A DNA stretch of 64,000 nucleotides from Muscardinus avellanarius (GCA_963383645.1 OY726574.1:59394394-59458393); one strand, 5' to 3'; positions 42,393 to 54,135 are shown, counted from the stretch's first letter. Translations and numbers: made by a program. Notes: generated by a model not told the origin, from the sequence alone.

Positions 42393-43090
42393 AAATATTT
42401 TTTTTATTGGTGCACTGTAGTTATACATCTTAATGGAGAATAAGATGGCAGAGGCATACACGCACACATCACCCAATTAGCCCTTCATCATTTCCCACCT
42501 CATTCCCTTCCCCTCCCTCCTTCTCATGTTTGGCTTAGTGATGGACTTCGACATGTTTGTGAATGTACATCCTGCACATCAGGGAATTTCCCTCTTCCCC
42601 CTCCCAGCCCCTCAGTGAGGTCACCTTACTTACTAGTCTATTGTTTCTCCTTTTTACAGAGTTCTTCCTGTGACCCTTTTTCTCCCTAGCTTCCGCATAT
42701 TAGGGAGAGCATCTGATTTCTTATTTTTGTGGCTGACTAATCTCTCTCAGCATAATGTCCTCCAGTTCCACTCATTTCCCTGTCAATGCTGTAATTGTGT
42801 TTTTCTTTATGGCTGAGTAAAATTCCACTGTGTTACATATCCCACAGTTTTGTAATCTATTCTTCTGTTGATGGACATTTTGGCTGGTCCCATAGTTCGG
42901 CAATGGTGAATTGTGCAGCTATGAACATAGATATGCCTGCAATAGTTTGGTAGTTTGGTTTCCATTTTTTTTTGGTAGCTACCCAGAGTGGTGTTGCTGG
43001 GATGATATGCTAGGTTTGTTCCCATTCTTCTGAGGATCCTCCATACTGTTTTCCAACGGTTGAATTAATTTGCAATCCCACTGACAATGT
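42393..43090 (-). mobile_element. L1 3' UTR and ORF2 C terminus
   Basis: The 3' UTR runs 42393-42800 (TTTTATTGGTGCACTGTAGT, CATCTTAATGGAGAATAAGA). A minus-strand open piece at 42807-43025 has the YHPSNTTLGSY and MSINRRIDYKT order of the ORF2 C terminus. It is truncated at both domain and frame level. Confidence 0.92.
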
Positions 43091-43384
43091 GGATTTCTCT
43101 TGATGCTCTATTTCAGCTAATTTGTTTATTCTTGCATAGACATTACACTAAGTTACAGTCACTTTCCCCTTACCTTGGTTGTGTGTTCTGTGATTTGAGT
43201 CATATGTGGTCAACAGTATTTGAAAATATTAACACTTGTCCAGACTCTTGCAAGAGAGAAAGATCATGTTTATAAAACTTTTATCCTGGTATGCTGTTTT
43301 AGTTGTTCTATTTTATTTTTAGTTTTTGTTAATCTTATACTGTGCTTCACTTGCAAGTTATACTCATCATAGGTATGCATGTAC

Positions 43385-43475
43385 TATATATATACATACT
43401 TATATACATACATGTATATATATATATACATACTTATACACACATACACACACACACACACATATATATGTGTAG
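43385..43475. repeat. TA/CA-rich simple repeat
   Basis: TATATACATA units followed by a CACACA run and ATATATATG. Tyr/Ile/Thr-rich frames here are artefacts. Confidence 0.9.
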
Positions 43476-44982
43476 CATTTGGTACTTCTGCAGTTTATGC
43501 ACTCCTCAGGATACTGGAGTGCATCTCTTATGGAAGAAGGTGCTACTGTACTGTTATGTCTTTATAATATTATAGCAAATCTGTGAGAAAACCTTTTTAC
43601 TCTTCCTTTTTAAAGTTGAGTACCTATAGGGTTTTTCTGCCATATAAAACCGAATCTCAGCTTACGGAGTTAAAAATATACCTGGAATTTTTACTATAAT
43701 TACATTTAATTTGTAGACTAACTGGAAGAATTCATATCTGTTTAGTATATCATCCCACGGTGAAGCAAAGAATGTCACTCCATTTTAAGTCTCCTATGAC
43801 TTTTAGTAACATTGAACAATCTTCACCATACTTACTTTTTCCAGTGCTATACTATAAACAGTTTCACGTGTACAGAACAGTTTAATTCTCAATAAACTCC
43901 AGCTAGATTCTGCCATTAGCATTATACTCTGTATTTATTTCATATCTATCCGTACATTCGTCATCTCCCGTTGGGTGGACTTCACATTAATTTGTAGATA
44001 TCAGCATCCTTCCCTAATACTTGAGCACGCACATCCTTAAATAGGATTCAGAGGGGTTTTTGTCATTGCTACTGATAATATAATTTATATAAACTTCCAA
44101 ATGGATAAAACTTATCTACAGTAGAAAAAAATTATTACAAAGAAGCCACACAAGAATATTTTTGGCAGAAAGTTTCTTCCGTGCAGCAAAACGTTTTTGT
44201 AGCTTCACCTATAGGGTTCTAAGCATCAATAGAAGTCACTTTTTTCTGTCAAGTAGTATTCCATTCTAGAATTTTCCAGTTTGTTTCCCATTCTTTTCTT
44301 AGCGGACACATGGACAGTTTTCAGTTTGGAGCTTTTACAAAGGAAGATGCTATGAACATTCTTGTCCAAGTCTTTTAGTGAACCTGGGTTTTCATTCCTT
44401 TGGGGCAAAGACCTAGAACATAAAATGACAAGGACATGGATATATGTTTAATTTAATGAAAAATAAACCACCAGGGATTTTCCCCAAAGTGACTATATTA
44501 TTTTGCATTTCCATCCAAAGTTAATGAGAGTTCCAGTTGCTCTACGAGCACAACACACTTAATTTCGACATTTAAAAGATATAATTACCCATCCCAGCAG
44601 GGTATAGTGTTTTCTCATCATGGTTTTAATTTTCATTTTCCTGGAGACCGATGGCATAGAACATTTTTTCATTTACTGTTTGATCATCTATATGTCTACT
44701 GTTTTGAGAAGTTTGTTCAAATCTTTTGTCTATTTTTAACTGGGCTTGGACATTTTTACTGTGTATAGAATTCTAGATGGGTAGCTACTTTCTTTCAGCA
44801 ATTTATTTTGACACTGCACTTTCTTTAGGCTTCTGTTAAACAGACCATTGTCCTTTTGAATATCATTTGTTTATCTGTCATTGGGTCATTTAAGGATTTT
44901 TCTCATATATTAATCATGAGAATTTTCTTACATTTCTTAAATCTGTAGTGTGTTTTTATAGTCTGTAAATATTTTAGCAATA

Positions 44983-45132
44983 ATATTTTTCATTTTTTAT
45001 TTTGAAACAGGGTCTTACTAAGTTGTTGAGGGTCTCACTAAGTTGCTTAGGCTGGCCTTGAACTTGCAATCCTCCTGTCTCGGCCTCCTAAGTACAGAGA
45101 TTATAGTTACGCACCACCATATTTAGCTCTAG
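44983..45132 (-). mobile_element. 7SL-arm SINE fragment inside L1
   Basis: TTTTGAAACAGGGTCTTACT, GAGGGTCTCACTAAGTTGCT and CGGCCTCCTAAGTACAGAGA are an inverted left arm. No dID arm. Confidence 0.82.
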
Positions 45133-45233
45133 CAATTACATTTTCATATAGTCCTTTTGCCCCATTAAAAACTAAAATTGTTTCTTTATTGGTTTCGATG
45201 TTCTGTTTCTGTGGCTTGCTATAATTTAATGCT

Positions 45234-45275
45234 ATACACACACACACACACACACATACACACACACACATATTG
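45234..45275. repeat. (CA)n microsatellite
   Basis: About 19 CA units with one TA interruption, followed by a partly complementary TGTGTGTG, so a short hairpin is possible. Confidence 0.93.
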
Positions 45276-45830
45276 TGTGTGTATGAGTACTATATCTTCT
45301 TGTCCATTGTTTTGCTTTTCAAATACCTCTATTAGTACTTTTGATGTTTAGACTTATACTCTGTATCAGATATTAAGATTTATTTGGTTTCAGTTTTGCC
45401 TGTTTTAGGTCTTTATATTCTCTGTTTGTGTGTTTTGTTTACGTGCTAAGAATTCTCTAGCAGGGAATATACTGGTCACTTTTGTTTCTTTTAAATCCAG
45501 TCTGAAGAGCCTCTGCTTTTAATATGCAAGTTTAACCCATTTATGCTTATTGTTACTATTACATTAGAAACTGTTTTTTTACATTTGATTTCATATTCAT
45601 TTAGACCTATTTTTTGTTTCTTCTTTTTCCATTTTTCTTGAGAAAGATTGTATTTTCTTCTGCTGGTTTAAAAGCTATTTTTGCCTTTGTGTGGTCAGTC
45701 CTGACCTTAGAACTATTTGTGGTTATTTATCCCTATTGATTTTTTAAGAACCCTATAATATCTTTACCTTTCCATTCAAAAGTAGGCATTTGAGCACGCT
45801 GCAATGTTCTTTCGGATGCCTCCCAATCAA

Positions 45831-47024
45831 GTCATAATGGCCTAGAATGTTAGCTGTGGGTTCTTATATTCAGCCTTCTTTCCCCTTTGTTTTCTGTTTT
45901 ATTGTCATTAACTTATTAGCTCCGAGAGTGTCCTGATGTTACAGTGACCTAGACCCCTGCTGCTGACTTGTTGGGGAAGGAGCAGGAAAGGTCGTCTCGG
46001 GACAACTCAGGGAAGAAGTATATACAGAAGCCGAACTCTTTCTCTACCCCCTTCTCCCGTTGCTGCCTCCAGACACCTGCCCTCTCACGCACATCAGCTC
46101 AACACAAGCAGGCTTTTCTCAATCTTCACAAGTGCCTGGGATTCACACTTCCCTCTAGCTTCTGTAATTTCTCCAGGGTGCATTCTGGGAAGAAATCCAG
46201 CATTGCATGCTTGATGAGCACAGAAATCAGATGGTCTACATTTTGTTATAGAACAGGGCACAATTCCCTTGGGTAGGAAGGCCTGAACAGAACAGACTCT
46301 ACCTCGGACCTGTCTTGTGGCTTTGAGGGATGAGAAGGAATGTCCTGGGCAGCGCAGGACACTGTTGTCAGTGGACCCTGTGACCACAGCAATGGTGCAG
46401 TAACCCTGGTTAAGCTTATCTAGGGGAGCAGGAGAGCAAGGAGATGAGAATGAAGGGATATTGACAATTCCCCCCCCCCCCCTCAAATATGTGAGAAATC
46501 TCTTGGGAAATTCATTCCAAAACCTGGAAAGAGTCTGATGAGGTTGAATGGGGGTGGATGTCAGGTGTTATCCCTGAAGTTCTAAAGCTATATGGGAAGC
46601 AGCAATCATTAATGCATCATTAGTATTAGTATTAGTATACACTAGGTATGTTCTAATTGTATTCTCTCTGTATATTATTTTTGCCTCCCTCTAACCTCTT
46701 GAAACTGAATGGAAACCTCCAGCAGTGCACATCCACAAGTCTAACACCGTGCTTGAGACATGATTATGTATGCTCTATAAACGCTTATTGGAACTGCATT
46801 GAAATTGAAGTATTAATTTACTACATTTATTGTTCCAAGGTCATGTCTGATAATGCATCAGGCATTCTCTTTACAGGCATCTTTACCAATACAAGTGATG
46901 AGTATTCTTTGTAAATACTGTGGATTTTATAGATACAGAATGATGTCTCATTTTTATTTTTAAATTACATTTTTTCTGATTCCTGTTGCAATTGAATACT
47001 AACACAGATTTGGTATTTTAATTT
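45831..47024. other. Unassigned sequence
   Basis: Overlapping frames at 45968-46276 (+) and 46094-46486 (-) have no recognisable domain. A run of about 14 C lies at 46471-46484 and an ATTAGT run at 46618-46638. A possible MIR remnant near 46730-46920 could not be confirmed. Confidence 0.45.
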
Positions 47025-47235
47025 TTAAAAATTATTATTGCCAGGCGTGGTGGCGCACGCTTGTAATCCCCATGCTTGGGAGGTGGAGACAGGAGGATCG
47101 CGCAGGTTTCGAAGCCAGCCGTGCTGGCTTAAGAGACCCTGTTTTCAAATTTAAAAAATATATAAAATAGGTCTGGGAGCATAGCCCGGAGATAGAAGGG
47201 TTTCCAGGAACCCCAGTACTACCAAAAAAATCATT
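47025..47235 (+). mobile_element. Young hairpin-type B1-dID SINE
   Basis: GCCAGGCGTGGTGGCGCACG opens it. The 3 nt loop hairpin is at 47112-47130 (AAGCCAGC, CGT, GCTGGCTT), and TTCCAGGAACCCCAGTACTA closes it. Confidence 0.95.
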
Positions 47236-47480
47236 ATCACTATTATCTGTGATTAACAAATCCTAATTATATATATTTAGGAGGTATAATGTGATCTTCA
47301 CCTATGTACAGTGTAACATGATCATGTAAAACTAGCTCACATGGCTTCTGTTGTTTATCTACTATTCGTGTCTTGTCTTGACTCTCGCCTTGAAGCACAG
47401 ATCGTGGTCTTGCTGACTGTATGAGCAAGATCTATGGCACAGCCAGCGTTCCTTCAACATTCACACTGAAAGCTTTGTGT
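47236..47480 (-). mobile_element. Old L1 3' UTR fragment
   Basis: AATTATATATATTTAGGAGG, TATAATGTGATCTTCACC and AACTAGCTCACATGG on the + strand match the inverted 3' UTR of mid-age L1, as at 5.94 kb. Confidence 0.6.
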
Positions 47481-48012
47481 GTTGCTAACGTTTATCTAAG
47501 CTTTTCAAGTTTGTTTCTTTACAATGTTAATTTTTAATTATAATATTCATGAAGTATTTCCTTTGTCTTTATGTTCCAAATGTCTTAAATTATCATCTGA
47601 TTCAGTCCTTATCATCTCATTTCTTTTATTTTTTGTATATTTTTATAGTTTTCAAGCCACTTTCACCTAGGTCACCTTTTCTGGACATTTCCCTTACCCA
47701 AACATGAAGTCAAATAGATAAGCCCGAGCAATTACTGTGTGTTGGATATTGTGCTAAGAAATGTGTAACAGATATTGAAAATGTTTGTTGGATGCATCAT
47801 TTTGAGAGCTGGGGTTTTCTTCTGAGCTTTTGGCCGTTTTATTTATATGCTATCTAAAATGTTTCAGGGTAGAAATGTTTTACTATATAAGACATATTAA
47901 ACTATTATCACTAACAGAAAGTTCAATAGATGTTAACGCTACCATTTTTGCATTTAAAATATCGCTATCTTTATACTGGCATTTAAAATTTTTCTCCTAT
48001 ATTTTCTATATT
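47481..48012. other. AT-rich sequence with possible MIR
   Basis: AATTACTGTGTGTTGGATAT and TGTGCTAAGAAATGTGTAAC (about 47728-47769) resemble an inverted MIR end. The rest is unassigned. Confidence 0.4.
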
Positions 48013-48650
48013 TTATTTTTTTTATTGGTGCGTTGTAACCATACCTCAGGATGCATTTCAGAGTGATAAAGTCATCCACGCACGTAGCCCCGCAGTCGGT
48101 GAGCTTCCCCCATTCCCACCCGGCTCCTTACCCTCTCCGTGCATGACCTTGAGACTGGTGTTGATCATTTCCAGTGTGTAGTTCATGCCCATTGAACTGT
48201 GTGTTTCCCTGGTGGACTCTCCCTCACTCCACTCACCTCCATCTGTCCACTAGGGTTTCCTCTCCTTTGCCTAGGGTCCCTTTCCTATCCCTATTTTTTT
48301 CTCCCTGGCTTCCATATGTGAACAAAAATGTCTGACCTGACATTTTTTTTTGTGACTGACTCATCTTACTTGGAGCGATATGCCCTAGTTCCATTCTTTT
48401 CCTGCTTTTATTCTTCTTTATGGCTGAATAGAATGCCATTGTCTGTATGTATCCCATAATTTTGTAATTAATTCATCTGTTGATGGACACCTCGGTTGGT
48501 TCCATAATTAGGCTATTATGAATTGTGTTGCTATGAATATAGATATACATATGTTACTATAGCAGTCTGGTTTTATTTCCTTTTGAATAGATACCCAGGA
48601 GTGGTATACCTGGGTCATGTGGTAGGCTCATTGCCATTTTCCCTCTTTTA
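48013..48650 (-). mobile_element. L1 3' UTR and ORF2 C terminus
   Basis: TTTTATTGGTGCGTTGTAAC marks the inverted 3' end. On the minus strand, 48233-48457 keeps the GYIQTMAFYSAIKKNKSRK-type end of ORF2. It is truncated on the ORF2 side near 48650. Confidence 0.92.
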
Positions 48651-48671
48651 ACCCTCAAAACATTTTTATTA

Positions 48672-48890
48672 GCCAGGCATGGTGGTACACGCTTGTAATC
48701 CCAGCATTTGGGAGGTTGAAACCAGAGGATCGCGGTGCGTGGACAGCCTCAGCTATTTAGTGAGGCCATCGGCAACTCAGTGAGATCCTGTTTCAAAATA
48801 AAGAATAAAAAAACAGGGCAGGGGGTGTAGCTTGAAGGTTGAATGCCCCTGGGTTCCATCCTCAGCCCTACAAAAAATATAAATAAACAA
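48672..48890 (+). mobile_element. B1-dID SINE
   Basis: AGCCAGGCATGGTGGTACAC opens it and GGGTTCCATCCTCAGCCCTA closes it, followed by an AAAT-rich tail. Confidence 0.92.
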
Positions 48891-49500
48891 ATAACTAAAT
48901 AAACAGAATAAGTTCAAACTTATAATTGTCAAGTCAAAGTCCAGGAAGAATAAACACTTTGAACAAAGTAATGGGTGCCAGGTCTGAGCTCAGCCAGGCT
49001 GACTCCATAGCCTGCACTCTATTTAAGTGAAAGAATGTGGTTGGAATCATTAATTTACAATTTGTCCTAAGAAAATTTCCTGGAACAGAATAGATGAGCA
49101 AATACTGTGACCCGGCGGTCTGTACTGACCTGCTGGCAAAGGGCGTCCCGGCCCAGCCCGTCTTTGAGAACGGTACAATCGTCTACTCTCCTTTCCTGTG
49201 GGCTGCGTTTCTCATGGCCATTGTACATCAATTATTTTCTAAATGTCGTGTCTGAAAGACACGTTTATAGCTGCAGACACTGAGTCAAACAAAAGCTTCT
49301 GAACAAAGTACTTCAGAATTTAGAATCATTTCAAAGAAAAAAAAGGTAATGAGCCAGGGCCAGTTCATGCGGAAGGTTGTCCTTTGAAATAAAAACGCAG
49401 GCTCCCATAGTGCTGTTCTGAGTCTGTTTGGACGGAAAGAGGGATTACAAATGGCCGGCGTGGCTCAGGCTGACCTTAACACGCTAAGGGGGACGCATCC
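48891..49500. other. Single-copy block, possible regulatory DNA
   Basis: Repeat-free by eye. 49030-49330 contains several ATTTACAATTTG, GAACAAAG and ATCATTTCAAAG words. Possible conserved non-coding DNA by appearance only. Confidence 0.4.
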
Positions 49501-49690
49501 AGTCAGGCATGATGGCATATACTCGGAATCCTAGTACTTGGGAAGTTGAGATAGGAGATTGTGGGTTCCAGCGCAGCGGTGCATGATAACTTAGACATAC
49601 TCTGTTTCAAAATAAAAAATAAAATAGGGCTGGGTGGTGTAGCTATGTGGTAGAGCGCTCCTGAATTCAGTGCCCCCAGTACTTCAAAAA
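49501..49690 (+). mobile_element. B1-dID SINE, old copy
   Basis: AGTCAGGCATGATGGCATAT opens it. The dID arm GTGTAGCTATGTGGTAGAGC ends CAGTGCCCCCAGTACTTC. Confidence 0.85.
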
Positions 49691-50320
49691 ATAGGGGAGG
49701 CATCTTCTTGGATGGACACACACCAATGTAGGAGTGCTCAGACTTCCAAAGCAGATGCCACTGGAAGATCAGAGTTTAAAGTGACATCATTCCTCATAGG
49801 AAAGGCCAGGAAAGAAGACACAGCAGGAACCTGTGAGGCTCTGAGCCCGCTCTAGCATCCTGACAGCAACCAAATAAGCGGTGTGATTCCATTTAAACAG
49901 TACTTTAAACATCTCTCCTGCTCTGGCACAGGGCATCTATTAGTGCTTGCTTTGCTCATAAAGAGGCAAAACAAGGCGCCTGGCCCCATGTGTTTTATGG
50001 CCCTCCATTAGCAGTGCTGCTGGACTAGCTCACAACAGTGGCATCTGGTACTCAGACAGCCAAAAGCAAAATACTCCTCACATTAGCCCATTAGCGCAGG
50101 GATAAGGGTTTCTTCGCAGAAGGTCCATAGATCTCTGGGTCCCGGAGGGAGCGAATGGTTCTCCGCTGGGAACACTGTGTAGCCCAGAAGCCCTGATGGC
50201 CACAGACACCAGAGACCCAGGGTCAGAGGTTAACCCAACATGAGGGCCCTTGGAGGTTGGTCCAAGCCGGTGGAGATGACAGAGGAAAGCTGTGGGACAT
50301 GGGAGTGAGGTGAAATGGAG
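49691..50320. other. Unassigned single-copy sequence
   Basis: No named repeat or gene. Confidence 0.45.
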
Positions 50321-50361
50321 AGAGGGAGGGAGGGAGGGAGGGAAGGAGGGAGGAAGAGGGG

Positions 50362-50430
<69 letters not shown>
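50321..50430. repeat. (GGGA)n to (GA)n microsatellite
   Basis: GGGA units (50323-50352) pass into a mixed G/A stretch and then about 30 GA units (50364-50428). Confidence 0.96.
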
Positions 50431-50435
<5 letters not shown>

Positions 50436-50877
50436 GGCGCTGCAGCCCAATGCCCAATTCTCAAGTTGGCCCAGGGTTCCTGGCTTAGATTCCTGCGCAG
50501 GGAGCCAGGGAGCTCTCCTGCCCTGCTTCCCTATAAAGAAGCAAGAAGCTGCCTTGGGAAGGAACTGGTGGAAATAAAGAATCACAGACTTGAAAGAAAG
50601 TGGTGAGAACAGCTGATGTCAACTCTGAGATCCAGAGATGAAAGGGACATGCCCGGCATCACACAGCCGCGGTGGCAAGGTCTTAATGGACTTAATGTTC
50701 CATTGTGCAAGATGTCCGGACTCCTTGGGTCTGGGGACTGAGAGCACAGATGTGCCTGCCACGCGACTGCCTAGAAACCTCCCTTTGTGGAGTACGCTGA
50801 TTTTAAAATAGTGCTATAAAGGGGGGTGGTGGTTCCTCTATCTCATGAGGGAAAGACAGGCAACCAATCCAGGACTC
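50431..50877. other. Unassigned single-copy sequence
   Basis: Nothing recognised. Confidence 0.45.
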
Positions 50878-51225
50878 AGGGCTTTGCTCCTACAAGAAGA
50901 GCACCCCCGATTCCCAAATCCAAAATGTGTCAAAATCTGAAACTTTCTGAGCATGATCATGATGGCACAAATAGAGAATTCTGCACCTGACCTCATGTGA
51001 TGGGTGGCTGTCAAAATACAGGTGTGCTAAACAATTGTATAAAATTGCCATCGAGCTATGTGTAGCAGTGCATATGATGAATGCATTCTGTATTTAAACT
51101 TGCATCCTATCCTTAATGTCTTATTATGCATGTGCAAATACTCAACTATGCAAATAGTCACAATCCTAGAACGAAAACGTTCTGGTCCCAAGCATTTTGG
51201 ATATAGGATTCCTGACCTGTGCTGA
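50878..51225 (-). mobile_element. Tigger-like DNA transposon remnant
   Basis: CCAAATCCAAAATGTGTCAA, ATCTGAAACTTTCTGAGCAT and the right end TTCTGGTCCCAAGCATTTTG with GGATATAGGATTCCTGACCT are inverted relative to the element at 38.7 kb (whose left end reads CTTATTCAAAGTGCC). The two appear to be the same family. Confidence 0.65.
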
Positions 51226-51584
51226 TGATGCCATGGTCTTGCCAGACCGTCTCCCTTTCAGACACCTCGTTCACTTCCGGGCTTGACTCTTCATCCTCCC
51301 TGACATCTAAGTGTCCACTCATTCTAGGCATCCTGGGGTGCTATGCAGTGGAGAAGCTGGAGGACAGGCAGTGGGCAGGGCTGACATCAGGTGCGCTCAT
51401 CGTGAGCTGCAGACACAGCACAGTGTACACGCCTCCCTCCACCATTGGGTACCCGGACCGTGACCACTTCTAATGTCCAGGAACTGTCACATCCACTAGC
51501 TGACAGGGACCTTGTTTTCTAGAACTAAAGGAAGATCTGGGAACCCAGGGAAAAGAAACTATAAATCCGCAAACGATGTGATTC
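51226..51584. other. Unassigned single-copy sequence
   Basis: Nothing recognised. Confidence 0.45.
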
Positions 51585-51950
51585 TGTTCTTCTTTATTAC
51601 CGAGTAGAGTTCCGTTGTGTGCATTTCTCATAATTTAGTAATCCATTCATCTGATGATGGACACCTAGGTTGTTTGCATGATGTAACTATTGTGAATTGT
51701 GCTGCTATGGATATGGGTATATATTACTGTAGTTCTCTGGTTTCAACTCCTCTGGAAAGACCATTGGCTATGTATATACATGTGAATATACCATTGCAAA
51801 TCTGGGTACTTGGTATTTGAAGGGAGAGAAATGGGGAGGGGAGGGGGTCAACAAGTACTATGGGCATGTATTTCTTTGTCACCAGGATTTACATTATGGT
51901 GTGAGACTCTAAAGTACCAATAAAAGCATAGAAAATCCCCAAAAGATAAG
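51585..51950 (+). mobile_element. L1 3' end with 5' inversion
   Basis: The left part (51585-51765) is ORF2 C-terminal sequence in minus orientation (CATCTGATGATGGACACCTA, TATTGTGAATTGTGCTGCTA). The right part (51815-51950) is the L1 3' UTR in plus orientation, ending GTACCAATAAAAGCATAG. This is the twin-priming arrangement. Confidence 0.8.
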
Positions 51951-52036
51951 GAAGAGAGAGCACAGGCTTTGACCATCAGCCACTTAATCCTAAGCAAAGG
52001 GGAAGCTTCGTTATATCAAATACAGTGCGCAGGACA

Positions 52037-52178
52037 CTCATTGGCTGAGTGCAGTCTTCCAGGACGCCGCCTCTTCTGCTCATTGGCTGAGTGCAGTCTT
52101 CCAGGATGCCGCCTCTTCCGCTCATTGGCTGAGTGCAGTCTTCCAGGACGCCTCCCCTTCCGCTCATTGGGTCAGCCA
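52037..52178. repeat. 42 bp minisatellite with CCAAT boxes
   Basis: Units start CTCATTGGCTGAGTGCAGTC at 52037, 52079 and 52121, with a partial fourth at 52163 (CTCATTGGGTCAGCC). The spacing is exactly 42 bp each time. Units differ at only a few positions. Each carries ATTGG, the inverted CCAAT core. The open frame across it (51969-52484) has no known domain. Confidence 0.96.
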
Positions 52179-52259
52179 AGTCACAGGATGGGCTCCTGTG
52201 AGAATCTGTCTTTATCTTCTCAGGCCTGGAAGACTCTTGAGGCTTCTCCAGGGAGGTGC

Positions 52260-52302
52260 TGTGTGTGTGCGTACGTGCGTGCATGCATGTGTGCGTGCGT
52301 GC

Positions 52303-52352
<50 letters not shown>
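52260..52352. repeat. (TG)n microsatellite
   Basis: Imperfect GTGCGTG/CATG words change to about 20 pure TG units. Confidence 0.96.
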
Positions 52353-52353
<1 letters not shown>

Positions 52354-52847
52354 CCCCTGAGCGGTCAGTGGCTAAGGCACACTCTTTTCTTCTTCAGCCT
52401 CTTATTTTTGCATCTAGCTGTGGGCTCACGCTAGGTAGTGGCTGGATCTCACTTGCCTTCCACACAGCATCAGAATCCCTCTGAGCTTGTGCAGAGCCAA
52501 TGCTGGGACCGCCCCAGCTCCTGATTGATTCCTTTGCTCAGGGTGGGGCTGAGCACTAACCTTTCTGAAGAGTCCCTGGATGTCCCTGCTGGCGCCATGT
52601 CAGAAGCTGAGCTGAGACAAGGTTTCCAGGTGGGGAGTCTATTTGAGAGCAGACCCCTGGAAGCCCTGGTGGGAGAATGGGGGTTTGAGATAACACTTGC
52701 TTTGGTGACTCCAGTTGGGACACTGGGCAGACCCAGCTCTCCCAGAGGACAGGACCTGGGTGTCCTGGAAGGCTTGCCCTGCCCTGCTGTGGGGCCCAGC
52801 CTCTCCCAGGCAGAGCAGGCCCTATCAGAGCCCTCCCGCCAAGATTT
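52353..52847. other. Unassigned GC-richer sequence
   Basis: A 112-codon frame at 52525-52863 shows no recognised domain. Nothing else seen. Confidence 0.45.
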
Positions 52848-53318
52848 GTTTCTCTTGAATTAGACGTTGGAGTAGTACTGATAGGTCTAATAGAAAGTGT
52901 ATGATTAACTTGATCAGAAATGGTCAATTATTTTTTCCAAAATGGTTTGAGCATTTTACACCACACCAGCAATGAGCAAGAATCCCAGGTGCTCCACATT
53001 CTTACAGATTCAAGTCGAGCATTTATTTATTTGTTTATTTATTTATTATTTTTGGTGGTACTGAGGGTGGAATCCAGGAGCTTTCTACCTCCAGGCTATA
53101 TTCCCAGACCTATTTCATATTTTATTTGGAAACAGGGTCTCACTAAGTTGCTGAGAGCCTCACTAAGTAGCTGAGGCTGGCTTTGAACCTGTGTGATCCT
53201 CCTGTCTCAGCCTCCCAAGCAGGGGGATTACAATCATGTTTCACCACACCCGGCTCAAGTCGAGCTTTTTAAAAGGTCAGCTGAGAGTCTGTTTCCTATA
53301 TCCACCTCCTATGCCTGA
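52848..53318 (-). mobile_element. Old L1-like segment with a SINE
   Basis: TTTCCAAAATGGTTTGAGCA and ACCAGCAATGAGCAAGAATC are inverted L1-like words. The segment matches 57860-58083 on both sides of its inserted SINE, including CACATTCTTACAGATTCAAG and TTTCCTATATCCA. Confidence 0.7.
53010..53265 (-). mobile_element. B1-dID SINE with empty-site partner
   Basis: A perfect 11 bp duplication TCAAGTCGAGC lies at 53010-53020 and 53255-53265. The SINE is CTGAGGGTGGAATCCAGGAG to GTTTCACCACACCCGGC. The related segment at 58.0 kb has the site once, uninterrupted (TCAAGTCCAGC). Confidence 0.96.
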
Positions 53319-53969
53319 GTGTCCCAAAGGTACATGGTGAGGGGACCCTGAGATGGCTGCCAGGCCTCTAAGGAGCTTGTGTTCCACTTGGAAAAAATGA
53401 ATGATATGATGCACAGACATTTTTAATAATTCTAGGCAGAGAAAAGATTAAAATTTCAAAATAAATAGCCAGGTTAAAAAATTTCCTGTGCCCAAGCACT
53501 GTAACTTTCCAGGCAAAGAAAAGCACCTTTCTTCAACTCCAGATTCTTCTCAGAGAGACCTGCCGCCATGGAAAAGGGATATCTGTGTCCCAAATCAGGA
53601 CAAAACCAGTTGGGCCCATCACCCCACACTCATTGTAACCTCTATAGTCATTACCACCACCATCAATGCAACCATATACACTCATGCACACACATGTGCA
53701 AATACATATATGTGTGCACACATGCACACGCATGTGTGAATAGCCCCTGACCTTGTCGATTGACTTTCTGTTCTCCTCCAATTCTAAACCAAGTGGCTGC
53801 ATCAGATACTTCCATCCTCGCCTCGCCATCCCAGGGAGCTGGCTTCTGCGTGGTCCAGCTTGCTCCTCCTCCCAGTCATCAACTGTGACAGGAGTCTGGC
53901 CTGTGAGATTAGGGGATGGTGAAGAGCTCGGATGCTGAGGTTAAACTGAACTTAATTTGAGTCAAGTTC
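53319..53969. other. Unassigned single-copy sequence
   Basis: An ACACATG/TGTGCA-rich stretch at 53680-53738 forms a partial palindrome. No gene seen. Confidence 0.45.
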
Positions 53970-54135
53970 CTGTAGCTCACAGCCCTGTGACCTTCAGACA
54001 AGATCCATGGCACCTCAAGCCTCAGACTTATCATCAGTGAAGAGGGGAGAGGAGTTCCCTCCGCATGCAGGTGTTGCAAGAATTAAATGCTTGAACTTCC
54101 CAAGTGTTTGCTAAGGATTAGCCCTTAAAATAACA
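53970..54135 (+). repeat. MIR-like ancient SINE
   Basis: CTGTGACCTTCAGACAAGAT, CAGACTTATCATCAGTGAAG and GAATTAAATGCTTGAAC are in MIR order, with the usual GCCTCAGTTTCC core decayed. Confidence 0.65.

Larger units (their letters stand above)
43650..45830 (-). mobile_element. Old L1 ORF2 region
   Basis: Inverted, decayed L1 words run across this stretch: CATGGTTTTAATTTTCATTT, TTTGTTCAAATCTTTTGTCT, GTCATTGGGTCATTTAAGGA, TAAATCCAGTCTGAAGAGCC and TGCAAGTTTAACCCATTTAT. This covers a large part of ORF2 with no surviving frame. A 7SL fragment and a CA repeat interrupt it. Confidence 0.65.

Noticed and set aside
45968..46486. Overlapping 102- and 130-codon frames
   Set aside because: Opposite-strand frames over the same bases with no domain. 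No basis to choose either.
51969..52484. 171-codon frame with a 14-residue repeat
   Set aside because: The repeat is the 42 bp minisatellite (a multiple of three, so it stays in frame) and the rest runs into a TG microsatellite giving poly-Cys/Val. No protein evidence.
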